Positions 1-9,118 of a DNA stretch of 64,000 nucleotides are shown here, one piece after another. The notes beneath the pieces are model-generated. The model saw only the letters and a program-made list of their open reading frames with translations. It was not told the DNA's origin and did not search any database. The position numbers and the translations under genes were made by a program. The DNA comes from Streptomyces sp. WM6386 (GTDB lineage: Bacteria; Actinomycetota; Actinomycetes; Streptomycetales; Streptomycetaceae): assembly GCF_000972385.1 (NCBI RefSeq), contig NZ_JXTE01000025.1, positions 1-64,000 of the forward strand, read 5' to 3'. The stretch's first letter is position 1; the number at the start of each line of letters is the position of its first letter.

Positions 1-240
1 GGCGGGGCAGGATCCCGTCGACGGCGACTCGCGAAATCTCGCCGAACGCCCTCGGCGCCTCCGGCGACAGAGCGGCGGCGCGGAGCGGAGCGGCAGCGCG
101 GGCCGCCGGGCTCGGACCAGAGCCTCTCGGCGGTCGTCTCCAGCATCGTGCCCACGCTCGGCGCGACCGGTTTCAGGCGCTGGAAGCAGGTCCCGCGGCG
201 CCTCCGGCGCCAGGGCGGCGGCGTGTCCCGGCCGGGGAGA
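1..240. other. Left edge, no confident gene
   Basis: Very GC-rich sequence. Both strands show open frames, but none has a recognisable domain or a good start. It could be the decayed or truncated 3' end of a gene that begins outside the window. No promoter or terminator was recognised. Confidence 0.3.
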
Positions 241-414
241 TCAGCGGTAGGCCGGATCCCCGTTCAGCGCGGCCGAGACGACGTTCATGCGCTCGCCGAG
301 ATCCGCGAGTTCACGGCGCAGTTCCGTGACCCGGGTACGCAGCTCGGCGGCTTCGGCGGTCAGCGATACGAAGGTGGCAGCGAGGTCGACGCGGTCCTCA
401 CCCATTACGGACAT
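241..414 (-). CDS. Small hypothetical protein, predicted coiled coil
   Basis: A 57-residue protein, rich in Ala, Glu, Leu and Arg. From about residue 12 to 45 it has heptad-like spacing (LTAEAAELRTRVTELRREL), so one amphipathic helix or a short coiled coil is likely. I chose the ATG at 414 because GGAG lies five bases upstream; the longer frame to 474 has no such site. It has no Cys, signal peptide or membrane segment. It lies downstream of the NmrA-like gene on the same strand, with a strong hairpin between them, so it may have its own promoter. The function is unknown. Confidence 0.5.
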   Translation of the reverse strand: MSVMGEDRVDLAATFVSLTAEAAELRTRVTELRRELADLGERMNVVSAALNGDPAYR

Positions 415-495
415 CGTGTCTCCATGGCATTTCGTTTCGAGGAGCGCGAGCCGTTTCCCTGCCGGAATGAACACGGCCCGCCGCCAAGGGCAATG

Positions 496-525
496 GGTGG
501 CCCTCCCCTTTCGGTGAGGGCCACC
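496..525 (-). terminator. Hairpin terminator after NmrA-like gene
   Basis: A perfect 10-bp inverted repeat (GGTGGCCCTC / GAGGGCCACC) with a 10-base loop, nine bases beyond the stop codon of the NmrA-like gene. There is no clear U tract, which is common for actinomycete terminators. Confidence 0.7.
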
Positions 526-533
526 CCGAGGAA

Positions 534-1280
534 TTACTTCTGCTGGGCGAGCCAGTCGGCGAACCTCGTCCCGGCGATGTGCGCGTCCGGACCCGGCAGG
601 AGCGTGTTCTCCTGCAGCGGGGCGCCCCAGTACGTCGCTTGGGGGTCCGTGACGATCTTGCGCGGGTCGTTCAGGGCGGTCAGCCCCATGCGGATGAACT
701 CCTCCAGCTGGAACACGTCGGGGCCACCGACCTCCACCACACCGCCCACCGGTGCGCCGACAGCGGTGCGGGCGACGGCCGCGGCCACGTCGTCGGAGAC
801 GATGGGCTGGATCCTGGCGTCGGGCAGGTGCACGGTGTCGCCCTCGGTGACGCCGTCGGCGAGTCCCTTGGCGAACTCGAAGAACTGGGTGGCGTGGACG
901 ATGGAGTAGGGGTTGCCGGATGCCTTGATCAGGTCTTCCTGGACCTGCTTGGCGCGGAAGTACCCGCTGCCCTGGAGGCGGTCGGTGCCGACCACGGACA
1001 GCGCCACGTGGTGCGCCACTCCGGCCTGCGTCTCCGCCTTCAGCAGGTTGGTCGTCGAGGTGCGGAAGAACTCCATGACCGCGTCGTCCTCGAACGAGGG
1101 CGAGTTCGACACGTCGACGACCACCGACGCGTCCTGGAGGACCTCGGCCAGGCCCTCGCCTGTCAGCGTGTTGACGCCCGTGTTGGGCGACGCCGCGACC
1201 GCCTCGTGCCCGTGCGCGCCGAGTCCGGCGACCACCTTCGAGCCGATGAGCCCGGTTCCACCGATCACTACGACCTTCAT
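534..1280 (-). CDS. NmrA-like NAD(P)-binding protein (atypical SDR)
   Basis: A 248-residue Rossmann protein. The N-terminus MKVVVIGGTGLIGSKVV carries the TGxxGxxG dinucleotide motif. The rest matches NmrA-like atypical SDRs, which bind NAD(P)H and act as redox sensors or reductases. It has no classical Ser-Tyr-Lys triad. The closest relative in the window is the protein at 8253-8990: the two share the fold throughout, the FRAK segment and a C-terminal LLPGPDAH/LLPGTDAH block, so they are duplicates. Its promoter at 1334-1360 carries the ECF41-type element, and NmrA-like 'epimerases' are a usual target class of ECF41 sigma factors. The substrate is unknown. Confidence 0.85.
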   Translation of the reverse strand: MKVVVIGGTGLIGSKVVAGLGAHGHEAVAASPNTGVNTLTGEGLAEVLQDASVVVDVSNSPSFEDDAVMEFFRTSTTNLLKAETQAGVAHHVALSVVGTDRLQGSGYFRAKQVQEDLIKASGNPYSIVHATQFFEFAKGLADGVTEGDTVHLPDARIQPIVSDDVAAAVARTAVGAPVGGVVEVGGPDVFQLEEFIRMGLTALNDPRKIVTDPQATYWGAPLQENTLLPGPDAHIAGTRFADWLAQQK

Positions 1281-1333
1281 GACGGAATTCCTTTCGATTC
1301 TATTTGGGTTTCCCTGATGCCTGTATCAGTAGA

Positions 1334-1360
1334 GACCGGGCACCGGAGTTGTTTGTGACA
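1334..1360 (-). promoter_or_regulatory. ECF41-type promoter for NmrA-like gene
   Basis: On the minus strand, TGTCACA (1360-1354), exactly 16 bases, then GGTC (1337-1334). It sits 54 bases before the ATG of the NmrA-like gene, next to the stop codon of the flavoprotein gene. ECF41 sigma factors are reported to use TGTCACA at -35 and CGTC at -10. Four further copies in this window have the same spacing. Confidence 0.75.
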
Positions 1361-1364
1361 CCTT

Positions 1365-3095
1365 CTATTCGACGAGTTTTCCCGTGGTCGAGACTTCCTC
1401 CATCAGGGAGGAGATCTCGTCGGGGACGGCCGGAATGCTCTCGCGGGTGACGCCCGTCGTCGGGGACCACACGAGATTCACCCGAAGAGCGGGATCCTGG
1501 TCGGGGTAGTCGCTGCGGTTGTGACAGCCACGCGTCTCCCGGCGCTCCAGCGCGGATTCGAGGGTGGCCCGGGCCGCTAGCGCGGCGGACTTCAGGTCGA
1601 AGGCGTGCGCGAGGTCCTGATAGCCGGCGATGTCCGGGTGGATGCCGACGTCCTGCATCCTCTTCTCGATCACCGCGAGTTCCGCCAGTCCCGCGCGCAG
1701 GCCGTCTTCGTCGCGTACGACGCCCGCGTGCTCGGTCATGGTGTTGCGGATCGCGCGCTGCAGGGCGCGGACGTTCTCCGGGCCGTCGGCGGCGAGGAGT
1801 TCGTCGATCTCCGCGCGGGCATGAGCGATGGCGGACGCCGACCGCGGCTGCGCCTTCAGAGCCTGCGAATACGCGGCGGCCGCCTGCCCGGTGAGGCGGC
1901 CGAACACCAGCAGCTCGATGAGGCTGTTGCCGCCGAGACGGTTGGCGCCGTGCAGCCCGCTCGACGCCTCGCCGATGGCGTACAGGCCGCGTACGTCCGT
2001 GCCGTGGTCCTCCGGGCGCACCCACACCCCGCCCATCGAGTAGTGCGCGGTGGGCGCGATCTCGATCGGCTCGCGCGTGATGTCGAGCATCTGCAGGTCC
2101 AGCAGGGTCTGGTAGACGCGGGGCAGCCGCGTCATGATCGTCTGCCGGGGCAGGTGGGAGACGTCGAGCCACACGCCTCCCTTCGGGGTGCCGCGGCCTT
2201 CCTTGATCTCCGTGTACGCGGCCAGGGCCACCCGGTCGCGGGTGGACAGCTCCATGCGCTCGGGGTCGTAGCGGGCCATGAAGCGTTCCCCGAGCGCGTT
2301 GCGCAGGATGCCGCCCTCCCCCCGGGCGGCCTCGCTGACCAGGGTGCCGGCCGCGTTCTCCGGCTCGATGATCCCGGACGGGTGGAACTGCACCAGCTCG
2401 GCGTCCCGCAGCCGAGCCCCGGCCTCCACGGCAAGACGGAAGGAGTCGCCCGTGTTCTCGTCGCGCCGTGAGGAGGTGCGCCGCCAGATACGGGTGTGGC
2501 CCCCGGCGGCCAGGACGACCGCGTCGGCGTGGATCAGGTAGCGCCTGCCGCTGGTGAGGTCGAACCCGTACGCCCCGAACACGGCACCCTCGTGCACCAG
2601 CAGCCGGGTGATGTACACCCCTTCCAGCACCGGGAAGTCGAGCTGTTCGGCGCGCCTGATCAGCGTGCGCTGGATCTCCAGACCGGTGTAGTCACCGGCG
2701 AAGGCGGTCCTGCGGAACTTGTGCGCGCCGAAGAAGCGCTGCGAGATCCGGCCGTCACCCTCGCGGGCGAAGGCCATGCCGTAGCGTTCCAGGTCGTCGA
2801 TGCCCCGTGCGGCGCCCTGGGTGACGATCTCCACGGTGCGGGGGTCGGCGAGGAGATAGCTCTCCTTGAGCGTGTCGGCGGCGTGCTGCTGCCAGCTGTC
2901 CTCGGGGTCCATGGTGGCCAGTGCCGCGTTGATGCCGCCGGCCGCCAGTGCCGTATGGGCGTCCTCCTTGGGGCGCTTGCCGACGGCGAGGACGTCGATG
3001 CCGGCCTCGGCCAGTTCGATCGCCGCGCGCAGGCCGGCACCTCCGGTGCCGATGACCAGCACCATGGTGGCAAGACGTTGTTCGGTGACAGCCAC
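1365..3095 (-). CDS. FAD-dependent fumarate reductase/L-aspartate oxidase-like flavoprotein
   Basis: A 576-residue member of the SdhA/FrdA/NadB flavoprotein family. A GxGxxG-type FAD site (IGTGGAGLRAA) lies near residue 15, followed by AAGGIN. The family motifs QFHPSG, EAARGEGG and HYSMGGV follow. The C-terminal segment has the helical SdhA shape (ENVRALQRAIRNTM). The GTG start at 3095 has GGAG six bases upstream. No iron-sulfur or membrane-anchor subunit is adjacent, so it is not part of an SDH complex; a soluble fumarate reductase or aspartate oxidase is possible. It has its own ECF41-type promoter and lies between ohr and the NmrA-like gene, which suggests a role in redox stress. Confidence 0.85.
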   Translation of the reverse strand: MAVTEQRLATMVLVIGTGGAGLRAAIELAEAGIDVLAVGKRPKEDAHTALAAGGINAALATMDPEDSWQQHAADTLKESYLLADPRTVEIVTQGAARGIDDLERYGMAFAREGDGRISQRFFGAHKFRRTAFAGDYTGLEIQRTLIRRAEQLDFPVLEGVYITRLLVHEGAVFGAYGFDLTSGRRYLIHADAVVLAAGGHTRIWRRTSSRRDENTGDSFRLAVEAGARLRDAELVQFHPSGIIEPENAAGTLVSEAARGEGGILRNALGERFMARYDPERMELSTRDRVALAAYTEIKEGRGTPKGGVWLDVSHLPRQTIMTRLPRVYQTLLDLQMLDITREPIEIAPTAHYSMGGVWVRPEDHGTDVRGLYAIGEASSGLHGANRLGGNSLIELLVFGRLTGQAAAAYSQALKAQPRSASAIAHARAEIDELLAADGPENVRALQRAIRNTMTEHAGVVRDEDGLRAGLAELAVIEKRMQDVGIHPDIAGYQDLAHAFDLKSAALAARATLESALERRETRGCHNRSDYPDQDPALRVNLVWSPTTGVTRESIPAVPDEISSLMEEVSTTGKLVE

Positions 3096-3130
3096 GGTCC
3101 ACTCCGATCGCTGGGGTCCTCATCCAGTAC

Positions 3131-3157
3131 GACCGGGCAGTCCCGCGATCTGTGACA
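3131..3157 (-). promoter_or_regulatory. ECF41-type promoter for flavoprotein gene
   Basis: Minus-strand TGTCACA (3157-3151), 16 bases, then GGTC (3134-3131), 36 bases before the GTG start. The last three spacer bases (CCC) match those of the copy at 1334-1360. Confidence 0.75.
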
Positions 3158-3176
3158 CCTCCTGGCCGACGTGGCC

Positions 3177-3674
3177 CTAGGAGGCCAGCGTGATGGTGGT
3201 CGGCGTGCCGTGCCAGGCCATCCTCGCGTAGGGGCACAGTGCGTCGGCCCGCCGCAGAAGCGGAGTGGCGATGTCGGGAGTGACGCCCGGCCAGTCGACG
3301 ACCAGGTCGATGTGCAGGACGTACCCGCCGTCCTGTGGGCTGCGGCCGAACGCCACGGTCGCCTCGACGGATATCGCGGTGGGGTCGAGCGCGGTCTGTC
3401 GTGCGACGAGGCTCAGCGCGCCGTGGAAGCAGGCCGCGAACCCGGCGGCGAACAACTGCTCGGGATTGGTCCCCCGGCCGTCCCCGCCCAGTTCGGCGGG
3501 CAGGCGCAGGTCGAGGTCGAGAATGCCGTCGTCCGAGCGTGCTCTCCCCGAGGCTCTTCCGTGGGCCGCCGCCCCGCCGGTCACGATCACCGTCGTGGTG
3601 TAGAGGGGAGCGAAGGAGTCCCCGTCGAAGTCGTTCTCGGTGGACAGGTCGGGCGGTCGGATCGGTTCGGTCAT
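3177..3674 (-). CDS. ohr: Organic hydroperoxide resistance protein, OsmC/Ohr family
   Basis: A 165-residue Ohr/OsmC thiol peroxidase, which reduces organic hydroperoxides using a Cys pair. Both reactive cysteines are present: Cys82 in ACFHGALSL and Cys147 in ALCPYAR. The GTNPEQLFAAGFAACF block is typical of the family, and the length is normal once translation starts at the ATG at 3674; the same frame stays open far upstream through sigJ but that part is not coding. Ohr is usually controlled by OhrR. Here no OhrR gene is nearby, and an ECF41-like promoter precedes it directly downstream of the sigma factor gene. Confidence 0.9.
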   Translation of the reverse strand: MTEPIRPPDLSTENDFDGDSFAPLYTTTVIVTGGAAAHGRASGRARSDDGILDLDLRLPAELGGDGRGTNPEQLFAAGFAACFHGALSLVARQTALDPTAISVEATVAFGRSPQDGGYVLHIDLVVDWPGVTPDIATPLLRRADALCPYARMAWHGTPTTITLAS

Positions 3675-3713
3675 CGAGCGCACCTCTGTGTGTCGGGTCT
3701 CGGACCACCGGTT

Positions 3714-3740
3714 GACCGACGAGTGACCGGTGGTGTGACG
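3714..3740 (-). promoter_or_regulatory. ECF41-type promoter for ohr
   Basis: Minus-strand CGTCACA (3740-3734), 16 bases, then GGTC (3717-3714), 39 bases before the ohr start. It differs from the other copies only in the first base of the -35 element. Confidence 0.6.
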
Positions 3741-3751
3741 ACCCAGCCCGT

Positions 3752-4702
3752 TCAGTTGTCGAGCGACGCCACGTAACGTGTCAGTTTCTCCGGGTTCATG
3801 ACCCACATGGCCCGCTCGATGCCGCGCTCCGAGATGTCGAGGGTCAGCAGCACCACGGCCGTCCCGCCGTCCGAGACGAGGGCGGCCGGTCCACCGTTGG
3901 CCTCGACCCAGTCGATCTCCTTGTGCGGCCAGAAGCGCGGGCCGAAGGCGGCGAGATACCGGGAGACGTGCACCAGTCCGACGACGGGAATCCGGGACGC
4001 CCCGCGCAGCCCGTTCCCGTCGGTGTAGCTGACCACGTCCTCGGTGAGGATGTCCTCCAGCACGGCCAGATCGCCGGTCCGTGCCGCGGTGAGGAACACC
4101 TTCATCAGCCGTCGGTGCTCGGTGGCGTCGACGGGCTTGCGGCGCTCCGAGGAGATGCGCTTGCGCGCGCGGCTCACCAGCTGGCGCGTGTTGGCCTCGC
4201 TGGTCTCCAGCATCTCCGCGATCTGCTTGTAGGGGTAGTCGAAGGCCTCCCGCAGCACATAGGCGGCCCGTTCCACGGGATTCAGTTTCTCCAGGAGGAA
4301 GAGAACCGCCAGGTCGAGCGCCTCGGCCCGTTCGGCACCCAACTGCGGATCGGCGCGTGTGTCGATCGGCTCCGGCAGCCAGGGATCGGTGTACGACTCG
4401 CGCCGCACCCGGGCGGACTGGGCGAGGTTGATCGCCAGTCGGGCGGTGACGGTGGCCAGGAACGCCTTCGGCTCGCGCACCGCGCCACGGTCGGCGTGCT
4501 GCCAGCGCAGCCACGCCTCCTGGAGGACGTCCTCCGCCTCCGAGGTGCTGCCGAGGACGCGGTAGGCGATGCCGAAGAGCTGGGGCCGCACCGCCATGAA
4601 CACCTTCGTCGCCTGGTCGAGGGAGTCCCAGCCGTCGAGGGAGTGAGTGCCGTCGAAGGAACCCGTGCCGTCGAGGGAGTGAGTGCCGTCCCTCATACCC
4701 AT
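3752..4702 (-). CDS. sigJ: ECF41-type RNA polymerase sigma factor (SigJ-like)
   Basis: A 316-residue ECF sigma factor with a fused C-terminal SnoaL-like domain, the ECF41 architecture. Sigma region 2 spans about 33-100 (RVLGSTSEAEDVLQEAWLRW). Region 4 spans about 130-185 (REAFDYPYKQIAEMLETSEA). The SnoaL domain (about 195-316) has YTDGNGLRGA, matching the DGGGKV-type motif, and MNPEKL, matching the NPDKL motif that ECF41 proteins use to control activity without a separate anti-sigma factor. The first 24 residues come from an 18-bp tandem repeat and lie outside the family core, which begins near SLDQATKVFMAV. No copy of its own predicted promoter precedes it. Predicted targets in the window are ohr, the flavoprotein, both NmrA-like genes and the cupin. 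Confidence 0.9.
   Translation of the reverse strand: MGMRDGTHSLDGTGSFDGTHSLDGWDSLDQATKVFMAVRPQLFGIAYRVLGSTSEAEDVLQEAWLRWQHADRGAVREPKAFLATVTARLAINLAQSARVRRESYTDPWLPEPIDTRADPQLGAERAEALDLAVLFLLEKLNPVERAAYVLREAFDYPYKQIAEMLETSEANTRQLVSRARKRISSERRKPVDATEHRRLMKVFLTAARTGDLAVLEDILTEDVVSYTDGNGLRGASRIPVVGLVHVSRYLAAFGPRFWPHKEIDWVEANGGPAALVSDGGTAVVLLTLDISERGIERAMWVMNPEKLTRYVASLDN
4631..4684 (-). repeat. Three 18-bp tandem repeats at the 5' end of sigJ
   Basis: Three in-frame 18-bp units (4631-4648, 4649-4666, 4667-4684). The outer two are identical and the middle one has several changes. They encode THSLDG, TGSFDG and THSLDG. Unit number could vary between strains without breaking the frame. Confidence 0.85.
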
Positions 4703-4788
4703 GTGTGCCGCCTTCAGCTCCGACCCGTTCGTGCAAGCGCTTGCTCATGATAGAGCGGGCAGCTCACCCCGGGTGGAGCACGTCACGG

Positions 4789-5559
4789 TCACGCCAGTCG
4801 CAGGGCCAGCACGGAGGGGTCCGGCCGTTCGGGCAGCGCGATGAAACCTTCCTTCCTCAGTTCCGCGATCATCTCCGGACGCGAGAGCGGCCACATCCAG
4901 AACGTCTCGTCGTGCCGGCGCAGCACGCGCCCGTCCTCGCGCACCCAGTAGTCGAACCGTGTCCGGATCCGGTCCACGTCGGCCGACGTCACCATGCGGC
5001 CCCCGTACTCGTGGCGGCCGACGGTCCGGGTCGGCAGCACAAGGGTGGTCCTGTGCCGCGGCAGGCGAGCCGGTGGGAGCTGGACGAGCAGCACCCCTGC
5101 GGGCACGAGGGCCTCGGCAACGGCCGGCCACAGCGCCCGGCGCGACTCCGGGTGCAGACAGGCGACGGTGTTGTGGCACACGGCCACGTCCGCGACGCCG
5201 TACAGCCCCGCCTCCTCGAGCAGCTGCGGATGCACGGTCACCCGCTTCGTGAGCTCCGGACTCAGGGACGCCAACCGCGTCATGAGCGGGGTACGCATGG
5301 ACCGGGCGGGCTCCACCGCGTGCACGGGGGCGCGTGACTCCAGGAGGCTCATCAGCGTGACCCGCCCGGTGCCCGCGCCGACGTCCAGCACACCGACCCG
5401 GGCCCCGCGCACGTCGTCGCGGTAGAGCGCGCGTACCCGGGCCTCGTCCCGTTCCGCCTGCAGAACGTCGTAGAACTCCGCACTGACCGCATAGGCGTCC
5501 TGACGTTCCCGCCCCGGAGCATCGACCGGCGTCGGGTTCACGACGGTCACCCACGCCAT
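4789..5559 (-). CDS. Class I SAM-dependent methyltransferase
   Basis: A 256-residue Rossmann-fold methyltransferase. Motif I is [15 protein letters not shown] near residue 55-69, followed by an acidic strand-2 end (HAVEPARSM). The motif IV region is [16 protein letters not shown]. It starts at the ATG at 5559, overlapping the 3' end of aceE by 13 bases, so it is very probably translated with it. The acceptor substrate cannot be predicted. It is the last gene of the NmrA-aceE-methyltransferase unit. Confidence 0.8.
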   Translation of the reverse strand: MAWVTVVNPTPVDAPGRERQDAYAVSAEFYDVLQAERDEARVRALYRDDVRGARVGVLDVGAGTGRVTLMSLLESRAPVHAVEPARSMRTPLMTRLASLSPELTKRVTVHPQLLEEAGLYGVADVAVCHNTVACLHPESRRALWPAVAEALVPAGVLLVQLPPARLPRHRTTLVLPTRTVGRHEYGGRMVTSADVDRIRTRFDYWVREDGRVLRRHDETFWMWPLSRPEMIAELRKEGFIALPERPDPSVLALRLA

Positions 5560-8198
5560 CCGTACCACTCGCGTGCCTGCCCGACCGCCTCGGAGCTGAC
5601 CGCGCCGGCGCGTGCCAGCCGGTCCAGGGCGGCGACGACGATCGACTCGGCGTCCACGCGGAAGTAGCGCCGTACTGCGTCCCGGGTATCCGAAAGGCCG
5701 AAACCGTCCGTACCCAGCGACGAGTAGTCGTGACCGACCCACTGGCTGATCTGGTCGGGCACCTGACGCATCCAGTCGCTGACCGCCAGCACCGGACCGG
5801 GCGCGTCCGCGAGCGCCGCCGTCACGTAGGGGACGCGTTCCTCGCCCCGCAGCATCGCGCGGTCGGCGTCCAGCGCGTCGCGGCGCAGTTCCGTCCAGGA
5901 GGTCACCGACCAGACATCGGCGTGGACGCCCCACTGGGACAGCAGCAACTCCTGGGCGTACAGGGCCCAGTGGATGGCCGTACCGGAGGCCAGCAGCTGG
6001 ATCCTTGGCTCTGTTGCGGTGGGCTCGGCCGGCCGGAACAGGTACATGCCCCGCAGGATGCCTTCCTCGACCCCGGGATCGGCGTGCATCGCCGGCTGCT
6101 CCTTGGGTTCGTTGTAGACGGTCAGGTAGTAGAAGACGTCCTCGGGCCGGTCGCCGTACATGCGGCGCAGCCCTTCCCGCACGATCACCGCGATCTCGTA
6201 CGCGAACGCCGGGTCGTACGACACGGCGGCGGGGTTAGTGGAGGCCAGCAAGTGGGAGTGCCCGTCGGCGTGTTGGAGCCCCTCCCCCGTCATGGTCGTA
6301 CGGCCCGCCGTCGCTCCGATGACGAACCCGCGCCCCATCTGGTCGGCGAGCGCCCAGAACTGGTCGCCGGTGCGCTGGAAACCGAACATGGCGTAGAAGA
6401 TGTAGAACGGGATCATGGGCTCGCCGTGAGTGGCGTACGACGTCGCCGCGGCCGTGAACTCGGCCATGGAACCGGCCTCGGTGATGCCCTCGTCGATCAA
6501 CTGGCCGTTCCTGGCCTCCCGGTAGTAGAGCAGCTGGTCCGCGTCCACCGGTTCATAGGTCTGGCCGTCCGCCGAGTAGATCCCCGCCGTCGGGAACAGG
6601 GACTCCATGCCGAACGTGCGGGCCTCGTCCGGGATGATCGGCACCCAGCGCGGTCCCGTCTCCGGGTCGCGCATCAGGTCCTTGACCAGACGGACCAGGG
6701 CCATGGTGGTGGCCACCTCCTGGTGGCCGAAGCCCTTCTCCAGCGCTTCGAATGGGCGGGCCGACGGCTGCTTCAGCGGCTTGGCCGCCACCCGGCGCAC
6801 GGGGACGGGGCCACCCAGCGCCGCCCGCCGCTCACGCAGGTAGCGCACCTCGTCCGAGTTCTCGCCCGGGTGCCAGTACGGCACCAGGTCACCGCTCAAC
6901 GCGCTGTCGGGGATGGGCAGTTCAAGCAGGTCACGCATCTCGCGGAACTGCGCCAGAGTCAGCTTCTTCATCTGGTGGTTGGCGTTGCGCGACTCGAAGG
7001 CCGAGCCGAGCGTGTGCCCCTTCACCGTCTGGGCGAGGACGACCGTCGGTGCGCCCCGGTGCTCGACGGCGGCCCGGTAGGCGGCGTGGACCTTGAGCGG
7101 TTCGTGGCCGCCCCGGGAGTTCTGGAACAACTCGGTCAGCCGGCTGTCGCTCAGCCCGGCGGCGAGAGCGGAGAGCGCGTCGCCCGTGAAGAAGTGTTCG
7201 CGGATGTACGTGGCGTCCCGGGCGGCGTACGTCTGCAGCTGGGCGTCGGGCACCTCGCCGAGGCGGTGGACCAGGGCGCCGGTGGTGTCCTGCCTCAGGA
7301 CGGGGTCCCAGGCCTCGCCCCAGAGGGACTTGACCACGTTCCAGCCCGCACCGCGGAACCGTGCTTCGAGCTCCTGCACGATCTTGGAGTTCGGCCGCAC
7401 GGGCCCGTCCAGGCGCTGGAGGTTGCAGTTGACGACGAAGGTGAGGTTGTCGAGACGCTCGCGGGCGGCGAGCGCCAGCGCCGCAGTCGATTCCGGCTCG
7501 TCCGTCTCGCCGTCCCCGAGGAAGGCCCACACGCGCGATGTGGAGGTGTCCTTGATGCCGCGGGCGTGCAGGTAGCGGTTGAACCGGGCCTGGTAGACGG
7601 CGGCGAGCGGGCCGAGGCCCATGGACACGGTGGGAAACTCCCACAGCCACGGCAGGCGTCGGGGGTGTGGGTAGGACGGCAGTCCGTGGCCGTCGGCCTC
7701 CCGCCGGAAACCGTCCAACTGCGCCTCGCTCAGGCGCCCTTCGAGGAAGGCGCGGGCGTAGATGCCTGGCGAGGCATGCCCCTGGAAGTACAGCTGGTCG
7801 CCCGAGCCGTCCCCGTCCTTGCCCTGGAAGAAGTGGTGGAATCCGATCTCGTACAGCCAGGCCGCCGACGCATAGGTGGATATGTGGCCGCCGAGTCCGA
7901 ATCGGGAGCCGCGGGTCACCATCGCCGCCGCGTTCCACCGGTTCAGGGCGGTGATCCTGGACTCCATGGCGATGTCACCGGGAAAGGGCGGCTGCGCCGA
8001 CACGGGGATCGTGTTGATGTAGTCGGAGGTCAGGAGTCCGGGCAGGGACAGACCGGCCCGGTCCGCGAACTCGTGCACACGTCGAAGGAGATACACAGCC
8101 CGTTCCGGCCCTACGTGCCGCACGACGGCGTCGAGCGACGCCTGCCATTCGGTGGTCTCTTCGCTGTCCTGATCGGGTAGTTGGTCGAGCTCACTCAT
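5547..8198 (-). CDS. aceE: Pyruvate dehydrogenase E1 component, homodimeric type
   Basis: An 883-residue AceE-type E1, the normal length for the homodimeric enzyme that decarboxylates pyruvate with thiamine diphosphate. Typical blocks are [22 protein letters not shown], the ThDP-binding [38 protein letters not shown] sequence and the C-terminal [10 protein letters not shown] and [11 protein letters not shown]. The ATG at 8198 has AGGAAA upstream. No E2 or E3 gene is nearby. It follows the second NmrA-like gene by 54 bases and appears to share its ECF41-type promoter, so this is probably a condition-specific copy rather than the housekeeping enzyme. Confidence 0.93.
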   Translation of the reverse strand: MSELDQLPDQDSEETTEWQASLDAVVRHVGPERAVYLLRRVHEFADRAGLSLPGLLTSDYINTIPVSAQPPFPGDIAMESRITALNRWNAAAMVTRGSRFGLGGHISTYASAAWLYEIGFHHFFQGKDGDGSGDQLYFQGHASPGIYARAFLEGRLSEAQLDGFRREADGHGLPSYPHPRRLPWLWEFPTVSMGLGPLAAVYQARFNRYLHARGIKDTSTSRVWAFLGDGETDEPESTAALALAARERLDNLTFVVNCNLQRLDGPVRPNSKIVQELEARFRGAGWNVVKSLWGEAWDPVLRQDTTGALVHRLGEVPDAQLQTYAARDATYIREHFFTGDALSALAAGLSDSRLTELFQNSRGGHEPLKVHAAYRAAVEHRGAPTVVLAQTVKGHTLGSAFESRNANHQMKKLTLAQFREMRDLLELPIPDSALSGDLVPYWHPGENSDEVRYLRERRAALGGPVPVRRVAAKPLKQPSARPFEALEKGFGHQEVATTMALVRLVKDLMRDPETGPRWVPIIPDEARTFGMESLFPTAGIYSADGQTYEPVDADQLLYYREARNGQLIDEGITEAGSMAEFTAAATSYATHGEPMIPFYIFYAMFGFQRTGDQFWALADQMGRGFVIGATAGRTTMTGEGLQHADGHSHLLASTNPAAVSYDPAFAYEIAVIVREGLRRMYGDRPEDVFYYLTVYNEPKEQPAMHADPGVEEGILRGMYLFRPAEPTATEPRIQLLASGTAIHWALYAQELLLSQWGVHADVWSVTSWTELRRDALDADRAMLRGEERVPYVTAALADAPGPVLAVSDWMRQVPDQISQWVGHDYSSLGTDGFGLSDTRDAVRRYFRVDAESIVVAALDRLARAGAVSSEAVGQAREWYGWRG

Positions 8199-8252
8199 GA
8201 CTGTTTCCTGTCGGGGCGTGGGCGGGGAGACGGTTGGGGGCAGACAATGTCC

Positions 8253-8990
8253 TCACCGCGCGAGCCACTCGGAGAAGGTTTCGTGCCCCAGGTGGGCGTC
8301 CGTCCCTGGCAGCAGCGCCCGGTGCCCGAGCAACGCCCCGAAGAAGGGGGTGTGGGCGTCGGAGACCACGTCCGGCAGGTAGCCGCGTGCCGCGAGCAGC
8401 TTCGCGGTGAGGTCATCGAGGTGGTGCTCCTCGGGGCCGGCGACCTCCAGGACGCCGAACAGCGGTGCTCCCACGGCGACATGGGCGACCGCGGCGGCGA
8501 CGTCGTCCGTCGACACGGCACGGATCAGGACGGGCGCGACATGGACGACGTCTCCGTAGGTCGCCGCGCGCGACATGTACTCCACCGACTCGAAGAACGG
8601 CGTGGCACGCACGACGGAGTAGGGCATGGGCGAGCGCCGTACCTGTTCCTCCTGCAGCGCCTTCGCGCGGAAGTAGCCCGCCCGCAGATGTCCGGCCCCG
8701 ACGATGGACAGGATCACGTGGTGTTCGGCGCCCGCCCGGGCCGCGGCCTCCAGCAGGTTGCGGGTCGCCGTGCCGAAGAACTCCAGGCTCTCCAGCTCTC
8801 CGCGGGAGGGTGTGTCGGTGACGTCCACCACCACGTCGGCGCCACGCATGACCTCGTCGAGGCCCTTCCCGGTCGTGACGTCGACGCCCTCGCGGCGTGA
8901 CGCGCGCACGACCTCCACACCGTGATCCCGAAGCCTGGCGACCGTCCTGGAACCGATCAGACCGGTGGCTCCTGCTACGACGACTCGCAT
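8253..8990 (-). CDS. NmrA-like NAD(P)-binding protein (second paralogue)
   Basis: A 245-residue atypical SDR with the dinucleotide motif VAGATGLIGSRTV at the N-terminus. It is a clear duplicate of the protein at 534-1280. It leads a unit with aceE and the methyltransferase, behind an ECF41-type promoter at 9076-9102. A GGAAGGGG stretch precedes the ATG. Substrate and function are unknown; redox sensing or reduction of a small electrophile is possible. Confidence 0.85.
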   Translation of the reverse strand: MRVVVAGATGLIGSRTVARLRDHGVEVVRASRREGVDVTTGKGLDEVMRGADVVVDVTDTPSRGELESLEFFGTATRNLLEAAARAGAEHHVILSIVGAGHLRAGYFRAKALQEEQVRRSPMPYSVVRATPFFESVEYMSRAATYGDVVHVAPVLIRAVSTDDVAAAVAHVAVGAPLFGVLEVAGPEEHHLDDLTAKLLAARGYLPDVVSDAHTPFFGALLGHRALLPGTDAHLGHETFSEWLAR

Positions 8991-9075
8991 TCCGGGCCCC
9001 TTCCCGTCGAGGGGTCGGTGACCCCGCTGATGGCTTCGTGAGGTGGCGGTGATGTCGGTCCCTCACAACACCTAG

Positions 9076-9102
9076 GACAGGGCTCATGCCAACGTTGTGA
9101 CA
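9076..9102 (-). promoter_or_regulatory. ECF41-type promoter for NmrA-aceE unit
   Basis: Minus-strand TGTCACA (9102-9096), 16 bases, then TGTC (9079-9076), 86 bases before the ATG. It is arranged back to back with the plus-strand copy at 9119-9145. Confidence 0.65.
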
Positions 9103-9118
9103 CTGATGTGGCCGCGAG

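Noticed and set aside
148..909. A 253-codon plus-strand frame
   Set aside because: It runs antisense through the NmrA-like gene, has no domain and no ribosome-binding site; it is a high-GC shadow.
5730..8180. An 816-codon plus-strand frame
   Set aside because: It lies antisense to aceE, which has a full set of family motifs. Its Arg/Gly/Val-rich composition is that of a shadow frame.
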